Positions 61,975 through 64,000 of a DNA stretch of 64,000 nucleotides are shown piece after piece. The stretch is from Caldimonas brevitalea (GTDB lineage: Bacteria > Pseudomonadota > Gammaproteobacteria > Burkholderiales > Burkholderiaceae_C): the NCBI RefSeq assembly GCF_001017435.1, contig NZ_CP011371.1, positions 6,386,001 through 6,450,000 on the forward strand, in the 5' to 3' direction. The first letter of the stretch is position 1, and every line of letters begins with the position of its first letter. The notes beneath the pieces are model-generated. The model did no database searches. It was not told the origin of the DNA and was given only the letters and a program-made list of their open reading frames with translations. The position numbers and the translations under genes were made by a program.

Positions 61975-63405
61975 CTACCAGGCGAACACCTTGCCGGGGT
62001 TCATGATGTTGTAGGGGTCGAGGGCGTGCTTGATCGACCGCATCAAGGCCACCGCCCCCACCCCGGCTTCCTCGATCAGGAAGTCCATCTTGTGCAGCCC
62101 GATGCCGTGCTCGCCGCTGCAGGTCCCGCCCAGCCGCAGCGCCCTGGCCACCCCCTGGCGGTTGAGCCGCTCGGCGAGGTCGCGCTCTTCGGGGCGCGCC
62201 GGGTCCAACAGGTAGCCGACATGAAAGTTGCCGTCGCCGACATGGCCCACCACGAAATACGGCAAGCCCGACACCTCGGCTTCGGCCACGGTCTCGATCA
62301 AACACTCGGACAAGCGTGAGATCGGCACACAGGTGTCGGTCGTCACTGCGCGGCAGCCGGGGCGCATCTGCAGCGCCGCGAAGTACGCATGGTGGCGCGC
62401 GGTCCACAGCCGCGTGCGCGCCTCGGGTGTGGTCGCCCATTCGAAGTCTTCGCCGCCCTGCTCATGCGCCAGCTGCTGCACCGCTTGCGCCTGCTCCTGC
62501 ACGCTGGCCGGCGTGCCGTGAAACTCCATCAGCAGCATCGGCACTTCCCGCAGGCTCAGACGGTCGTGCCGGTTCACCGCGCGCACGGCGTTCACATCCA
62601 ACAATTCGCAGCGCGCGATCGGCACACCCGACTGGATGATGCTGATCGTGGTGGCCACCGCCGCATCGAGGCTGCCGAAGCTGCAGACCGCGGCCGATAC
62701 CGCCTCGGGCAAGGGATAGAGCCGCAAGGTGATCTCCGTCATCACACCCAGCGTGCCTTCGCTGCCGACGAACAAGCGTGTCAGGTCATACCCTGCACTC
62801 GACTTGCGCGCCCGCGTGCCGGTGGTGACGCTGTCGGCGTCCGCCGTCACCACCTTCAAGCCCAGCACGTTCTCGCGCATGGTGCCGTAGCGGACGGCGT
62901 TGGTCCCGCTGGCGCGCGTCGCGCACATGCCGCCGATCGACGCGTCGGCGCCCGGGTCGATCGGAAAGAACAGCCCGGTGTGTCGGATCTCGTCATTGAG
63001 TTGCTTGCGCGTGACGCCGGCCTGCACCGTGACGGTGAGGTCTTGCGCGTCGACGGCCAGCACCTGGTTCATGCGGCTCAAGTCGATCGACAAGCCGCCC
63101 TGCACCGCAAGCAAGTGCCCTTCAAGCGAGGACCCGACACCATACGGTATCACCGGCACCCGGTACTGCTGCGCGAGCCGCACCGCGTCGGCCACGTCCT
63201 CGGAACTCTCGGCATACAGCACCGCATCGGGCGGCGCCACATCGAAAGGTGATTCGTCGCGGCCGTGCGCTTCACGCACCGCCCGGGAGGTCGTGCAACG
63301 GGGACCGAAGCGAGCCGCCAAGGCCTCCAACATCGCCCCAGGGATCGGGCGTGGCTGCAGGTCGGCAGCGACCTCGGCAGCGGGAACGGCGGGCATCACA
63401 TCCAT
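61975..63405 (-). CDS. FAD-linked oxidase, GlcD/D-lactate dehydrogenase (cytochrome)-type
   Basis: A 476-residue flavoprotein of the GlcD/D-LDH family with FAD-binding-4 and FAD-oxidase-C domains. YRVPVIPYGVGSSLEGHLLA (FAD pyrophosphate), GGMCATRASGTNAVRYGTMR and the C-terminal CSGEHGIGLHKMDFLIEEAG are clear, the last holding the His and Glu for 2-hydroxyacid oxidation. ATG 63405 follows CGGAGAAG; the frame is open seven codons more. It probably oxidises D-lactate or a related 2-hydroxy acid and passes electrons to cytochrome c or the quinone pool. Convergent with spoVR. Confidence 0.9.
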   Translation of the reverse strand: MDVMPAVPAAEVAADLQPRPIPGAMLEALAARFGPRCTTSRAVREAHGRDESPFDVAPPDAVLYAESSEDVADAVRLAQQYRVPVIPYGVGSSLEGHLLAVQGGLSIDLSRMNQVLAVDAQDLTVTVQAGVTRKQLNDEIRHTGLFFPIDPGADASIGGMCATRASGTNAVRYGTMRENVLGLKVVTADADSVTTGTRARKSSAGYDLTRLFVGSEGTLGVMTEITLRLYPLPEAVSAAVCSFGSLDAAVATTISIIQSGVPIARCELLDVNAVRAVNRHDRLSLREVPMLLMEFHGTPASVQEQAQAVQQLAHEQGGEDFEWATTPEARTRLWTARHHAYFAALQMRPGCRAVTTDTCVPISRLSECLIETVAEAEVSGLPYFVVGHVGDGNFHVGYLLDPARPEERDLAERLNRQGVARALRLGGTCSGEHGIGLHKMDFLIEEAGVGAVALMRSIKHALDPYNIMNPGKVFAW

Positions 63406-64000
63406 GGACTTCTCCGGCGGGCACACGGTTCATTCTAGGCACCGCCGAGGCACCCCTGTTGATCCCAGCAGGTTCTATGTGAAAGCCACGAAGCGACACA
63501 AGCCCTGACATCTCGTCGCCACGCGGATCCACCGGTCAGAGGGCAGAACTGCCCACAATAGGTGCTACTACAAGCAACTAGGGCGCGCCCCGAAGGGCGC
63601 AGAGGGAGGACCCATGGGCACTGTCCCGCAACATTGGCCGCCGGGTCATCGAAGTGGCGGCGTCGAGCTTTGGCGAGGATGCCACCCGCCATACCGACAT
63701 CGCTTGCACCACGCGTCACACCATCCGTCCGACCTTACATCGGACCCATCCCACCCGCGGTCGTTCTCACGCCCCCACTCGTCAGCGCGGCCAAAGATCC
63801 CGGTGCTCACCCGAGTGCTGACGCCAAGGCCGGCCACGCCCGTGCGGCCCTGCCGCCATCGCCGCCGTGCGACCAACACGCCGACACCCGGCAGCGAGAG
63901 CGGCCGCGCCGGCCCGACGCCCGCACAGCCGGTCGATGCCGATCACCGCGCCGATCACCGCAGCTTGCACACCGGTGGTTGTCCTCGGAGCCATCCTCTC
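63406..64000. other. Right-end region without a confident gene
   Basis: About 595 bases. On the plus strand a frame from ATG 63614, three bases after GGGAGGA, stays open for 129 codons to the window edge. Its product is very rich in Pro, His, Arg and Ser with no recognisable domain, so it may be coincidental. A GCGCCC-CGAA-GGGCGC hairpin lies just upstream (about 63585-63600) without a T-run. On the minus strand, frames at 63782-63994 contain a hydrophobic stretch (AAVIGAVIGIDRL) but have no ribosome binding site. Confidence 0.3.

Noticed and set aside
63585..63600. GCGCCC-CGAA-GGGCGC hairpin near the right end
   Set aside because: No following T-run in either direction and no gene end beside it.

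Overview
The window is a strongly GC-rich stretch of a Gram-negative chromosome. Its gene types (microcompartment-free eutBC with an ethanolamine permease, the otsB/GH15/otsA trio, a PEP-CTERM protein, paired Hsp20 genes, and the mnmG-rsmG-parA-parB block) point to a betaproteobacterium of the Burkholderiales, probably near the Rubrivivax/Caldimonas/Leptothrix group. This placement is inference from gene content, not from a marker tree. mnmG-rsmG-parA-parB with three parS-like 16-mers normally lies near oriC, so the right third of the window is probably origin-proximal. I see no rRNA, tRNA, insertion sequence, prophage or CRISPR array. Coding density is high, and almost every long antisense ORF is a GC-driven shadow.

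Left part (1-15.9 kb): a truncated LysR regulator, an SMP-30 lactonase-type protein, a Tat/lipoprotein PhoX-family protein, two small hypothetical genes, an SDR-MarC-nitronate monooxygenase operon, a hemerythrin fusion protein, an outer-membrane barrel protein, the ethanolamine operon (permease-eutB-eutC) behind a good sigma-54 promoter match, an HI0933-type flavoprotein and a TIGR04325 methyltransferase.

Middle (16-46 kb): a CreB-CreC two-component system, a secreted metzincin protease, and creD. Between protease and creD lies a dense regulatory region with CreB boxes (TTCAC-N6-TTCAC/T) and two near-copies of a terminator cassette. Then follow a histidine-rich membrane protein, a LysR/SDR divergent pair, an OB-fold periplasmic protein and a GMC oxidoreductase. 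A three-gene minus-strand operon encodes a PQQ sugar dehydrogenase, a Cu/Zn-SOD-beta-propeller fusion and a hybrid kinase. Next come an HD-GYP phosphodiesterase with a sigma-28-like promoter, a GST, a TauE/SafE transporter preceded by an orphan terminator, a sensor kinase, a PEP-CTERM protein, a MatB-like synthetase, a LysR/GST pair, a PNPOx-family flavoprotein, two Hsp20 genes behind a sigma-32-like promoter, and a PhyH-type oxygenase.

Right part (45-64 kb): a trehalose module (DUF2061-otsB-GH15-otsA), a YkgJ-type protein, mnmG-rsmG with parS sites, parA-acetyltransferase-hydrolase-parB, the prkA-yeaH-spoVR stress operon behind a sigma-54 promoter, and a GlcD-type FAD oxidase.

Promoter-class motifs (sigma-54 twice, sigma-28, sigma-32, CreB boxes) tie these genes to nitrogen status, motility, heat shock and CreBC signalling. 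The least explained structures are the creD upstream region, the orphan terminator before the TauE/SafE gene, and the SOD-propeller operon.
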